In this document: positions 6,615-14,324 of the stretch, piece by piece
Layout of the letters: every line of letters begins with the position of its first letter
How positions within the stretch are numbered: the first letter of the stretch is position 1
Assembly (NCBI GenBank): GCA_945897695.1
Contig: CAMDGW010000009.1
Coordinates: 1 to 24,257 of the forward strand
Length of the DNA stretch: 24,257 nucleotides
Source of the DNA: Pseudobacteriovorax antillogorgiicola
Lineage (GTDB): Bacteria > Bdellovibrionota_B > Oligoflexia > Oligoflexales > RGVZ01
Direction: 5' to 3'
Made by a program: the position numbers and the translations under genes
The notes under the pieces: generated by a model
Seen by the model: the letters and a program-made list of their open reading frames with translations, nothing else
Databases searched by the model: none
What the model was told of the DNA's origin: nothing

Positions 6615-8543
6615 TCAGCGATCCCGCCACAGCGGCACTCCAAAACTAATTTGAAGACAATCTCCCACTTCTGAAAGTGGCAAACCCACAACGTTTGAAA
6701 ATGAGCCTCTGATTTCCTGGACCATGAAGCTACCAAGACCCTGGGCAGCATAGCCGCCCGCTTTATCAAAGGGCTCACCTGTGGCGATGTACCTATCCAT
6801 CTCGTTTCCGCTTAAATTTTTGATCAAAACCTCTGTGTTAACTGTAAATTCCTTAACCTTATGAACCCCAGAAGGATTGACCGAAGCAATTCGAACAGCG
6901 GTCATTACTGTGTGAACACGTCCACTAAGCATGGAAAGCATGTCTTTAGCATCTGAGGGATTGAGTGGCTTTTCAAGAATTTTCCCATCAATAACGACAA
7001 TTGTGTCCGCACTAATCACAATCACACCCTGTGGGTGAGTTGGTCCAATCAGCGCGCAAATCCACTCGTTTTTTTCTCTTGCATTGCGAGCCACATAATC
7101 TGTGGGATCTTCGCCAAGTCGAGGAACTTCTTCGGTATCTGGTTTCATAACCGTAAATTCAAGACCAAGATTACCAAGGAGTTCCCGGCGCCGTGGGGAT
7201 GAACTGCCCAATACTATGGGGCTTCGCGTCACAGATCTTTGCAGGGACTCCTCATACTGAAGCACAGGCTGACCGATATCGGATCGCCATTGTGCATCAG
7301 GCCACACATCGCGAATTTTATCGATTCGCGAACAAGCTTTAGACTTAGCTTCGCTAAATGTTTTACCGGATGCAGCAACGAGGAAGACACGCCCACTACC
7401 GGTTCGAATACCGCCGTCGGAGTTCTTAACACTTCCGCAAAAGACAGCAGCGCCGTCCGATTTATCATCAAGCAAAGACCAAGGAACATTGGCATCAACG
7501 TCCTGTTTGTCGCCAAATGGATAGCCACTTGAAGCCATTACATATCCCATGACAGGAAGTGCCAATGTATGATGGGGCTCACGCTTGGCAGAAAGTCCAA
7601 CTTTGGATGCAATTAAAGGTAACCAATCTGTCTGATCAGAGATAGCAAGAACCTGCGCCTCCGGGTCTCCCAATCGGACGTTAAATTCCACCACAGACGG
7701 ACCTTTGTCACCCCACATTAGCCCAACATAAAGACATCCGGTGTACTGGATCCCGTATTTGCGCAGCGTCTTCAAAAGTGGATTTACAACCAGCGAATCG
7801 ACCTGATCTGCGGCATCCCCTGGAAGCCATGGGACAGGAGAGTAGCACCCCATACCCCCAGTATTTGGTCCCTTATCACCGATCAATAAACGCTTGTGGT
7901 CAACGGCAAATCCGATCCTAGAAATCCCACCTTGCCCAATGAAACAAAAATAACTGACCTCACGACCAAATAACATTTCTTCAATGACAATTTGCTCTGA
8001 CGCTTCTTTCATCGACTCGTTATAGAGTCGCTTGAGTCCCTGATTTACATCGTCCTCATTCTGGCAAACAAAAACGCCCTTACCGCTAGCAAGCCCGCTT
8101 GCTTTAAGAACCACACCGCCATCACGATTCAAGATCCGAATAGCGCAATCATGACAATCATCTTGCGATGTCACTACTTCGTATGCCGCGGTTGGAATAC
8201 CCGCTTCCGTCATTATCCGCTTTGCGAATACTTTTGAGCTTTCAAGCTGAGCTGCATTTTTCTTAGGCCCAAAGACCTTCAAACCGCGAGCTTCTAAGAC
8301 GTCAGCAAGCCCATGCGACAGCGGACCCTCAGGTCCGACAACCACCAAGTCCACCCCTGCTAGGAGCGCAGAAGTCGCTAGATCCTCAAACGATGCATCT
8401 ACGGGGATGTCTAATTTAGAAGCCAGGCGCAGACTCGCAGGATTTCCAGGCCACACAAACATTTGCTGACAGTGGGGGGACTGACTAAGCTTCCACACCA
8501 AAGCATGCTCACGACCACCAGAACCAATTACCAAAACACGCAT
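6615..8543 (-). CDS. purD-maf: PurD-Maf fusion: GAR synthetase joined to Maf nucleotide pyrophosphatase
   Basis: One uninterrupted 642-residue frame encodes two complete enzymes. Residues 1-428 are phosphoribosylamine-glycine ligase (step 2 of purine synthesis): MRVLVIGSGGREHAL start, GPEGPL, ATP-grasp loop GDKGPNTGGMG (222-232) and metal-binding EFNVRLGDPEAQ (286-297). After a linker (about 429-440), residues 441-630 form a full Maf domain: LGSSSPRRRELL, SADTIVV (511-517), PFDKAGGYAAQG (591-602) and GSFSNVVGLPL. The DKAG-Y-Q version resembles the YhdE (dTTP/UTP pyrophosphatase) branch, not YceF. Maf enzymes hydrolyse non-canonical or pyrimidine NTPs and are linked to cell-division arrest. 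The start is set at 8543 by PurD's universal N-terminus, with GGGGTG upstream. An earlier in-frame codon would add 25 residues of non-homologous sequence. Confidence 0.93.
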   Translation of the reverse strand: MRVLVIGSGGREHALVWKLSQSPHCQQMFVWPGNPASLRLASKLDIPVDASFEDLATSALLAGVDLVVVGPEGPLSHGLADVLEARGLKVFGPKKNAAQLESSKVFAKRIMTEAGIPTAAYEVVTSQDDCHDCAIRILNRDGGVVLKASGLASGKGVFVCQNEDDVNQGLKRLYNESMKEASEQIVIEEMLFGREVSYFCFIGQGGISRIGFAVDHKRLLIGDKGPNTGGMGCYSPVPWLPGDAADQVDSLVVNPLLKTLRKYGIQYTGCLYVGLMWGDKGPSVVEFNVRLGDPEAQVLAISDQTDWLPLIASKVGLSAKREPHHTLALPVMGYVMASSGYPFGDKQDVDANVPWSLLDDKSDGAAVFCGSVKNSDGGIRTGSGRVFLVAASGKTFSEAKSKACSRIDKIRDVWPDAQWRSDIGQPVLQYEESLQRSVTRSPIVLGSSSPRRRELLGNLGLEFTVMKPDTEEVPRLGEDPTDYVARNAREKNEWICALIGPTHPQGVIVISADTIVVIDGKILEKPLNPSDAKDMLSMLSGRVHTVMTAVRIASVNPSGVHKVKEFTVNTEVLIKNLSGNEMDRYIATGEPFDKAGGYAAQGLGSFMVQEIRGSFSNVVGLPLSEVGDCLQISFGVPLWRDR

Positions 8544-8589
8544 GGTACACCCCAAACAGAGTTGATATTTGAGCGCAGAAGTGCGGCGA

Positions 8590-8618
8590 GAAATAGCCGT
8601 AACTACAGGCAAAGTCAA
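8590..8618 (-). promoter_or_regulatory. Predicted promoter of purD-maf
   Basis: On the minus strand TTGACT (8613-8618) and TATTTC (8590-8595) are spaced by 17 bp. They lie about 46 bases upstream of the ATG at 8543, in the 146-base gap shared with the divergent FmdB-type gene. No PurR-like box was recognised by eye. Confidence 0.5.
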
Positions 8619-8689
8619 TGCATTCAGTGCGGACTGACGTACTTCATGATAAATTTATTCACAGAAAATTTCACCAAGGATTGACCTGT

Positions 8690-8968
8690 ATGCCAACCTA
8701 TAGCTACCGCTGTTCAACTTGTGATCAAACCTTTGACATTCAGCATAAAATGGCTGAATCACCACCTTTCACGGGGCCCGGGTGCTCTCAGCCAGGATGC
8801 CACCTTGAAAAACAAATTGTGCCTGTTGCTGCCGTGGTAAGAAGTCCTAGCCCCTTTGTGTCAAAATCAGGCCAAATGGCACCCCTAAAACATTCAAGTC
8901 GCCCGATCGGTGGCACTGAAGAAAAATCGCACACCTGCGGATCCGGATGTGTTATGCATAAGCACTAG
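8690..8968 (+). CDS. FmdB-type zinc ribbon protein
   Basis: This 92-residue protein starts MPTYSYRCSTC, the signature N-terminus of the FmdB/CxxC_CxxC_SSSS regulatory-type zinc ribbon family. The zinc ligands are C8 and C11 (CSTC), with C32 and C37 in GCSQPGC. The C-terminus is Ser/Pro-rich and ends with a second Cys/His cluster (TCGSGCVMHKH). ATG at 8690 has AAGGA 9 bases upstream; the frame is open further upstream, but the extra residues are not family-like. The family name comes from the Methylophilus formamidase locus, where a transcriptional role was proposed. In most genomes its function is unknown. It lies divergent to purD-maf and 36 bases before transaldolase. Confidence 0.85.
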   Translation: MPTYSYRCSTCDQTFDIQHKMAESPPFTGPGCSQPGCHLEKQIVPVAAVVRSPSPFVSKSGQMAPLKHSSRPIGGTEEKSHTCGSGCVMHKH

Positions 8969-9004
8969 CATAGTGGTGGTAAAAATTTTCAAGGGTCTTT
9001 CAGC

Positions 9005-10048
9005 ATGACTGGTAGCATTCAATCTCTCATTAAATCCGGGACTCGTCTTTGGCTCGACAGCGTCGATCCAACACTCGTGTTGTCAAATTTTGCGATGGGG
9101 GTAACGGGTGCAACCAGTAATCCCATCATTATTGCTGACTTGATTAAGACGGGTCGCTTCGACGCAAAACTGCGCGAATTTGCCAAAAACAGTCAGGATG
9201 CAGAGACGTCTGCATGGAAGATGACCGATCATCTTGTTTCGGAAGCTGAAACGGTTTTTCGTCCAATCTTTGACAAAACAAAGGGTAACGATGGATACGT
9301 CAGTTTTGAACTTGACCCTCTTCTAGAGGACGTTACGTGTTCGTTGACGACTTTAGAGCGAGCGCAACGCTACATTGATCTCGGAATTGCTTGGGCTGAA
9401 AACCATCCCAATCGGATGATCAAAATTCCAGCTACTCCTGCGGGACTAGCCTCACTTGAGGCGCTTGCTGCAGCGGGCGTACCGCTAAATGTAACGCTGA
9501 TTTTTTCAAAGCGTCAGTACCAACAAGCACGTGATGCCGTTTGGCGGGGTGCACAGCGTCTACCAAACCTGAACAGCTTCAAGAGTGTCTATAGCATTTT
9601 TGTATCTCGTATCGACGTCTACACCGCCTCTAAATACGCAAATCTATCATCACAGGCTCAGGGACTTGCAGGGATTTTGAATGCGCAAATTCTGTGGCAG
9701 GAAAACAACAGTTTCTGGTCAAATAAAAATATGCCGCTCAGACAAGAAATAATATTTGCTAGTACTGGTACAAAAAATCCGTCAGATAAGCCATGGAAAT
9801 ACGTAGCAGCTTTGGCCGGAAGTGACATCCAGACAAATCCCCCGCAAACCAATGACGCCGTAGCTAAGAGCGATGAAATCTTCTCACGAAAAATTGACAT
9901 GCTCCCAGCAAAATCTGTCGTTGATGAGCTTTTGTCGAAAATTGACTGGCACAAGTTGGAGGAGGATCTGATGAAAGATGGCCTAGCCAAATTCGCAGAT
10001 CCCCATAAAGCCCTTTTGAGCCTTGTTGCAAGCAAGACTTCTCAGTAA
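9005..10048 (+). CDS. tal: Transaldolase
   Basis: This 347-residue TIM-barrel enzyme transfers a dihydroxyacetone unit between sugar phosphates in the non-oxidative pentose phosphate pathway. Motifs: N-terminal LWLDSVDPTLV, GVTGATSNPIII (the TSNP signature), RMIKIPATPAG with the predicted Schiff-base Lys140, PLNVTLIFSKRQYQQA, and the phosphate-binding VSRID segment. The length and the FASTGTKNPSDKPWKYVAAL block fit the long, stand-alone transaldolase group rather than the short fructose-6-phosphate aldolase-like group. The ATG at 9005 follows AAGGG. It is probably co-transcribed with the upstream zinc ribbon gene and with panE, which starts 11 bases after its stop. Confidence 0.9.
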   Translation: MTGSIQSLIKSGTRLWLDSVDPTLVLSNFAMGVTGATSNPIIIADLIKTGRFDAKLREFAKNSQDAETSAWKMTDHLVSEAETVFRPIFDKTKGNDGYVSFELDPLLEDVTCSLTTLERAQRYIDLGIAWAENHPNRMIKIPATPAGLASLEALAAAGVPLNVTLIFSKRQYQQARDAVWRGAQRLPNLNSFKSVYSIFVSRIDVYTASKYANLSSQAQGLAGILNAQILWQENNSFWSNKNMPLRQEIIFASTGTKNPSDKPWKYVAALAGSDIQTNPPQTNDAVAKSDEIFSRKIDMLPAKSVVDELLSKIDWHKLEEDLMKDGLAKFADPHKALLSLVASKTSQ

Positions 10049-10059
10049 CGGGAAACCCC

Positions 10060-10878
10060 ATGGTACATCGCGTTTCCCGGCTAGGTATTGTTGGAATGGG
10101 CGCGCTGGGCCAGGCCCTGGAACGGTTTCTGTTGGCCAAGACGTTAAAAGAGCCGAATGCAATCCTATTTTGCGTTAAGGCCTTTGATCTTGAGCAAGCT
10201 CTAACGGAGCAATCTCATCAATGGCCTGGAGAAATACCATTTGTCATCTTGTGCAATGGTTACGTCTGGCCAACTATTCAGAAAATTTCGAATAAATTAG
10301 GATCGCGCCAAATTCGAATCGGAATGACCACTATCGGAAGTACAATTCAGCCCGACGGTCAGATAAAAATTTTCTCGGAAAACACGATGACAGCATGGGG
10401 AAATTGGGGGAGTTCAAACCGATCCCCGATTCCGACAGAACTGGAAACGCTGCACGCTTTTCCTAACTCGGCATGGCACGACGATATTCGGCCACTGATT
10501 CGGCAAAAGTGGATTTTAAATGTCGTCATCAACACCCTAGGTGGCGCTTACAGGCTTGCGAGTAATCGCTATGTCTCGTCTCACAAGGAGGAAGCGGAAC
10601 ATCTACTCGAGGAAGCATGTCACTTATCTCGCGTTTTATTCCCCGGTCTTCCTCCAATTCAATCAATGGAAGAGATACGCCAAATTCTCTGGCGACTCGT
10701 TCAAGCAACGGGCGACAATGAAAACAGCCTGGCAAAAGACGTTCGCTTGGGTCGCAGAACCGAGAGCGATTTCCTGGCCGGTATGGCGCTAATGCACGAG
10801 GGCTACCCCATCCTAAAGCGCTTTCACGCCCTCATTGTAGATCAGCCATCTCCTCCCCGGAGCCATGGCCTCCAATAG
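10060..10878 (+). CDS. panE: 2-dehydropantoate 2-reductase-like protein with shortened Rossmann fold
   Basis: This 272-residue protein matches ketopantoate reductase (pantothenate/CoA pathway, NADPH-dependent) in its landmarks. These are GMGALG (12-17) for the dinucleotide, the lysine in FCVKAFD (K40), LCNG, the catalytic lysine in RQKWILNVVINTLGG, and RTESDFLAG with the substrate-binding Glu. From memory of E. coli PanE, about 32 residues are missing between GxGxxG and the VKA lysine (E. coli K72). The lost stretch is the second and third strands, including the arginine that contacts the NADPH 2'-phosphate (E. coli R31). The reading frame is clean, so this looks like an in-frame loss rather than a frameshift. 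It may use another cofactor or a different substrate. It starts 11 bases after transaldolase. Confidence 0.75.
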   Translation: MVHRVSRLGIVGMGALGQALERFLLAKTLKEPNAILFCVKAFDLEQALTEQSHQWPGEIPFVILCNGYVWPTIQKISNKLGSRQIRIGMTTIGSTIQPDGQIKIFSENTMTAWGNWGSSNRSPIPTELETLHAFPNSAWHDDIRPLIRQKWILNVVINTLGGAYRLASNRYVSSHKEEAEHLLEEACHLSRVLFPGLPPIQSMEEIRQILWRLVQATGDNENSLAKDVRLGRRTESDFLAGMALMHEGYPILKRFHALIVDQPSPPRSHGLQ

Positions 10879-10933
10879 TTTCGGGCGGTTGGAACCGGAC
10901 TACGTACTGCTATCATAAGACGCTCCATAATCA

Positions 10934-10962
10934 TTGACTTTTTATTTAGAAATACTTAAAAG
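10934..10962 (+). promoter_or_regulatory. Predicted promoter of the small lipoprotein gene
   Basis: TTGACT (10934-10939) and TAAAAG (10957-10962) are separated by 17 bp, about 48 bases upstream of the ATG at 11011. This would make the lipoprotein gene independent of the tal-panE run. Confidence 0.5.
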
Positions 10963-11010
10963 ACCGCCAGCTGTTTTATGGTGTTATTAATTATCACAAG
11001 GAACCAACCA

Positions 11011-11460
11011 ATGACCTCAAAGCTTCTAACCGTGTCAACGACTCTGCTACTTGCCCTATCAGCATGCGGTCTTGCAGATCAGACCTCCTCTCTCAAGCAC
11101 TATCCGGCGAAAGGGCTATTGACCTGCGATACTGAAGTATCCCTACCAGGCGACCCTCATGAAAAAGTAAACGCCACGCGAGTCGTATTCTCAACCGATA
11201 TGACCAAAGCAGACGTCATGACATTTGTAGCTAGGGCCCTAAACCTTGGCACGGGTGAGGAAATTTTTAATGAAGGCTTTCGCTCATCACTGGAAACCTA
11301 CGAGATCAAGAAGTCTCTGGGGCAATCCCTTGAACTTTACTCCCCTGATACACAAAAGGTCGTTGGAACCATTGATACTTTGAGCGGGACTGATAATCAG
11401 ATTGTTTTAAAGATCCAGAATTTTTCAAATACACTTAACTGTCGAAGAGTTACCAAGTAA
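11011..11460 (+). CDS. Small predicted lipoprotein of unknown function
   Basis: This 149-residue protein begins MTSKLLTVSTTLLLALSACG, a signal peptide with lipobox LSAC, so it should be lipidated at Cys19. The ATG at 11011 has AAGGA upstream; an in-frame start 11 codons earlier would bury the signal peptide. The mature part has two more cysteines (in LLTCDTE and NTLNCRR) that could form a disulfide linking its N- and C-terminal ends. It alternates polar and short hydrophobic strands, suggesting a small beta domain. I recognise no family. It stands alone with its own promoter and ends just before a strong hairpin. Confidence 0.75.
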   Translation: MTSKLLTVSTTLLLALSACGLADQTSSLKHYPAKGLLTCDTEVSLPGDPHEKVNATRVVFSTDMTKADVMTFVARALNLGTGEEIFNEGFRSSLETYEIKKSLGQSLELYSPDTQKVVGTIDTLSGTDNQIVLKIQNFSNTLNCRRVTK

Positions 11461-11483
11461 CTTTCCGAGATTTTATTAATAAG

Positions 11484-11511
11484 CAAAGCCCAGGTCTAAG
11501 CCCGGGCTTTG
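11484..11511. terminator. Hairpin terminator between convergent genes
   Basis: CAAAGCCC (11484-11491) and GGGCTTTG (11504-11511) form a perfect 8-bp GC-rich stem. It lies midway between the stop of the lipoprotein gene (11460) and the stop of the recombinase gene (11527), so it can serve both. Neither side has a long T-run. The minus-strand side (CTTATTAATAAAA) is the more T/A-rich. Confidence 0.7.
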
Positions 11512-11526
11512 ATACTTGGATCTACC

Positions 11527-12120
11527 TTATGCTTTTAATGCTTTGTGAATCGACCCCACAGAAACATCCAGCTCTTCGGAAATATCCTTGTAGCTGCGGC
11601 CAGCCGCCCTTAACTCGCGAGCTTTTACGACCAAGTCATCAGTGACTTTAACAGGAGCACCGAGTACAACGCCACGCCGCTTGGCGGCCTCAAGGCCACT
11701 TCTGACTCGTGCCACGATTGTGTCTCGCTCAATCTCAGCAATCTCGGCGAAAGCAGCTAACATGGTGCGACGAAATGGGTTCGAATGGCCTAGATTTAAA
11801 ACCGGCTGAGTCACAGATATAAAACCCACTCCATACTCATCAAGTTCAAGTAACGTTTTGATAGCAACCGTTGCATTGCGGCTCAGGCGGTCAAGTCGGT
11901 ACACCACAATCGTGTCAATTTTGCGCTGCACAGCCAGACCCAGTAATTCCTTGTATCCTGGCCTATTTTCATGTTTTCCAGAAATACCTTCGTCTTTGAT
12001 GATGTGAACCGTCTTTGGTTTATTAGGTAGTTCTAACAACCATCTGTCGATGGCCACCTTCTGGCTATCGAGATCCTGCTTATCGGTTGAGACACGGTAA
12101 TAAATGGCAATCCGATCCAT
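11527..12120 (-). CDS. Serine recombinase, resolvase/invertase family
   Basis: This 197-residue small serine recombinase starts at the ATG at 12120, with AGAGG just upstream. Residues 1-140 form the catalytic domain: MDRIAIYYRVSTDKQ with nucleophile Ser11 and Arg9, then VVYRLDRLSRN with the conserved Asp/Arg pairs. The long E helix (AEIERDTIVARVRSGLEAAKRRG) follows, and then a C-terminal Hin-like helix-turn-helix (about 155-195, GRSYKDISEELDVSVGSIHKAL). All key residues are present, so it should be active in site-specific inversion or resolution. It is the last gene on the minus-strand run, 62 bases after the peroxiredoxin. No transposase, inverted-repeat ends or obvious crossover sites are visible nearby, so its target is unknown. 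It may be a remnant or a resident of a mobile element inserted at the operon end. Confidence 0.9.
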   Translation of the reverse strand: MDRIAIYYRVSTDKQDLDSQKVAIDRWLLELPNKPKTVHIIKDEGISGKHENRPGYKELLGLAVQRKIDTIVVYRLDRLSRNATVAIKTLLELDEYGVGFISVTQPVLNLGHSNPFRRTMLAAFAEIAEIERDTIVARVRSGLEAAKRRGVVLGAPVKVTDDLVVKARELRAAGRSYKDISEELDVSVGSIHKALKA

Positions 12121-12182
12121 GGAACCTCTTTGCAATTTGACTTACCGACATTTTACCTGAAACGGACTAGGTATTCTAAACC

Positions 12183-12725
12183 CTACTTTTTCGCCGTTTT
12201 TGCGGCATCTTCTTTCTTAAGGTCTGCGATAGCAGCTGCAACATTTTTGGCATCCAGAGCTGGATCTACGTTCTCAAAGTGCTTACGGACGGCGAGATCG
12301 CCATCCAAAATGAAAGTCTGGCGCTTAGCCATGGACACTACAGGCATCTTTACATCGTAAGCCTTGATGATTTTACCATCGGAATCACTAATCAAATCAA
12401 AAGTCATTTTATGCTGATCGTGAAACTTCTTCTGATCATCAACATTATCGGCACTGATTCCGTAGACCTCAGCGCCCTCATTTCGGATCACCTTAATCGA
12501 ATCACGAAACGCGCAGGCTTGCTTTGTACAGCCAGGAGTCCCTGCTTTCGGATAAAAAAACAAAACGGTATAACCCTTACCTTTACGGGACTCCAATTTA
12601 AATTCCTTGCCATCTTGATTCTTGGCGACGAAAGTTGGTCCTGACTTACCCACAAGTCCATCAGCAAAAGCCATGGAACCAAAAGTCATTGCAAGAGCCA
12701 TCACGAACTGAAATAAAACCTTCAT
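12183..12725 (-). CDS. Periplasmic peroxiredoxin, BCP/PrxQ type
   Basis: This 180-residue thiol peroxidase has a clear signal peptide (hydrophobic 4-17, cleavage after AFA at 21), so it acts outside the cytoplasm. The active site is PKAGTPGCTKQACAFRD, with peroxidatic Cys66 in the PxxxTxxC motif. Cys71, five residues on, is the usual resolving cysteine position of atypical 2-Cys BCP/PrxQ enzymes. The C-terminus is Lys/Ala-rich. ATG at 12725 has AAGGAA upstream and lies 15 bases after the stop of the sulfide:quinone oxidoreductase gene, so the two are co-transcribed. Most BCP proteins are cytoplasmic. A secreted one beside a sulfide oxidase and a thioredoxin-like protein suggests detoxification of peroxides or persulfides in the periplasm, with the small thioredoxin-like protein as a candidate reductant. 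Confidence 0.9.
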   Translation of the reverse strand: MKVLFQFVMALAMTFGSMAFADGLVGKSGPTFVAKNQDGKEFKLESRKGKGYTVLFFYPKAGTPGCTKQACAFRDSIKVIRNEGAEVYGISADNVDDQKKFHDQHKMTFDLISDSDGKIIKAYDVKMPVVSMAKRQTFILDGDLAVRKHFENVDPALDAKNVAAAIADLKKEDAAKTAKK

Positions 12726-12740
12726 AAGATCTGTTCCTTC

Positions 12741-13949
12741 CTATGCGCGGCCGCGCAACATCAAATACCAATAGAGTCTCGGCAGTATAAGCGTTTTCAA
12801 CCACCACATCAATCGACTCTCTTTTGCCTGGTTCCACGGAAAAGACGGCATCACCTTACCATCGTATCCGAACTCAGCCAGCACTACTTTACCAAACCCT
12901 GTCACCAAAGGACAGGACGCATATCCATCATAAATCTTTTTACTCTGGCCACCTGTCATTGCCTGCAATAGATGGTCCACCAGAACCGGCGCCTGCTTGC
13001 GTATAGCAGCGCCTGTTTTCGCATTTGGAGCATTGCATGCGTCACCTAAAGCAAAAATATTGCTCCAGCGCTGATGACGAAGCGTAAACGGATCGACATC
13101 GATCCACCCTTTACCAGGACCAGCGGCGATACTGACATCACTATCTCTTATCATCAAGGGAGGATGCATGGGAGGAATAAGATGCAAATAATCGTAAGAT
13201 ACTAACTCAAGATCCTTACCCGTTGCCAGATCAGCAAATACAGCGATATTTTCCGTCGGGCGAACTTCAACCAGCTTTTGATTGTAAAACGTCTTAATGC
13301 CTTTGCGTTGGATCACTTTATTAAGAACCTCTGCAAAAACAGGAATTCCAAATACCCCGCCTAATGCCGATCGGTACTGAATTTCAACTTGTTCTCGGTT
13401 CCCTTTTTTCCGAAGAATTTCATCAGCCAGGTACATGATTTTTTGTGGTGCTCCGGCACACTTAACAGGTGGTGGAGGAAAAGTGAAAATCAATCGTCCA
13501 TTTTTTGCACTCTCGATTGCACTTTTGGTCTTTACAACGTAATCAGGTGCATAGATGCAACTCACATTGGGACGGTTAATAGCATCACGCGCACCCGTGA
13601 TGGCATCCCAGTCCAATTCAACACCAGGCGCCAATACCAACCAGTCGTAGGTCAATATCTTTGAGCTGGCGAGGACCACTACTTTTTGCTCCCCAGATAT
13701 TTTTAGGGCGGCGTCCTGATGCCATATAACCCCTTCAGGGATTAGGCGCTTCATTGGCCTTGCACTTTCCTCGAAAGAAAAAATCCCAGCACCAACAAGT
13801 GTCCACAGCGGCTGATAATAGTGAGTCTGACATGGTTCCACGACTGCTATATCTGCCGCTAGACCTGCTTTTGCTAGACGTGCTGCGACACAAATGCCAC
13901 CTGTGCCACCACCAACAATAAGTATTTTGTGATGCGATGCCATGGTCAT
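12741..13949 (-). CDS. sqr: Sulfide:quinone oxidoreductase, mitochondrial-like (type II)
   Basis: This 402-residue flavoprotein oxidises sulfide to sulfane sulfur and passes electrons to the quinone pool. Residues 8-20 (KILIVGGGTGGIC) bind FAD. The redox cysteines are Cys164 in VKCAGAPQKIMYLAD and Cys346 in YASCPLVTGFGKVVLAEF. Both contexts closely match the human SQOR sites around Cys201 and Cys379, which distinguishes it from NDH-2 and flavocytochrome c relatives. The C-terminal stretch rich in Trp and Leu (WWLKTLILPRLYWYLMLRG) is the membrane-attachment segment. ATG at 13949 has AGGGA upstream; a second ATG two codons later is possible. No persulfide dioxygenase or rhodanese, the usual mitochondrial partners, is encoded alongside. 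Instead it sits between thioredoxin-like and peroxiredoxin genes. Confidence 0.9.
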   Translation of the reverse strand: MTMASHHKILIVGGGTGGICVAARLAKAGLAADIAVVEPCQTHYYQPLWTLVGAGIFSFEESARPMKRLIPEGVIWHQDAALKISGEQKVVVLASSKILTYDWLVLAPGVELDWDAITGARDAINRPNVSCIYAPDYVVKTKSAIESAKNGRLIFTFPPPPVKCAGAPQKIMYLADEILRKKGNREQVEIQYRSALGGVFGIPVFAEVLNKVIQRKGIKTFYNQKLVEVRPTENIAVFADLATGKDLELVSYDYLHLIPPMHPPLMIRDSDVSIAAGPGKGWIDVDPFTLRHQRWSNIFALGDACNAPNAKTGAAIRKQAPVLVDHLLQAMTGGQSKKIYDGYASCPLVTGFGKVVLAEFGYDGKVMPSFPWNQAKESRLMWWLKTLILPRLYWYLMLRGRA

Positions 13950-13975
13950 GGGACAGTCCCTGTCAGCCGTTTAGG

Positions 13976-14323
13976 TTAAAGCTTTTTGCTCCAAGGCAAA
14001 ACCGACACCCCAAGACCTTCCACAAGGTCGTCACCATAGAAGCAAGGAGAGCTCACGCCAAATTTATTTAAGACCTTATCTGCAGCGTCGTTGTCATCAA
14101 AGGCTGCAACCAGAATATACTGGTCGGATTTCTTACTAGCTTCAATAATTTTTGCTTTACAAGATGAGCACCAACTGGCGAATGCCACTAAATCCTTGCC
14201 CTTCCACTCAGTCGATATTGCCAAAAAATCCTTGTAAGATATTGCTTTGCAACGCTGAGTATCAGCATAAACTGGCATCCCTGAAAATATTGCGATCAGC
14301 ACTGCGATAAACCAGTGAGGCAT
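13976..14323 (-). CDS. Small periplasmic thioredoxin-like protein
   Basis: This 115-residue protein has a signal peptide (about 1-20, cleavage after VYA) and then a short thioredoxin-like domain. The redox motif is FASWCSSCKAKI, with Cys52 and Cys55, matching the strand-WCxxC-helix pattern of TlpA/thioredoxin proteins. Two further cysteines (Cys25, and one in SSPCFYGDD) may form a second disulfide. The domain is shorter than a standard thioredoxin, and the usual cis-Pro loop is replaced by the SSPCF region, so it may be a specialised thiol or metal handler. The ATG lies one base after the stop of the outer-membrane protein gene, so translation is coupled. The sqr gene follows 26 bases later. 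Confidence 0.75.
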   Translation of the reverse strand: MPHWFIAVLIAIFSGMPVYADTQRCKAISYKDFLAISTEWKGKDLVAFASWCSSCKAKIIEASKKSDQYILVAAFDDNDAADKVLNKFGVSSPCFYGDDLVEGLGVSVLPWSKKL

Positions 14324-14324
14324 T

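Noticed and set aside
11461..12182. An insertion sequence or invertible element around the recombinase
   Set aside because: No terminal inverted repeats, target duplications or paired crossover sites are visible. Only the recombinase gene itself can be supported.
13950..13960. GGGACAGTCCC inverted repeat just upstream of the sqr start
   Set aside because: Its arms are too short and its loop too small to call an operator. It mostly coincides with the sqr ribosome binding site.
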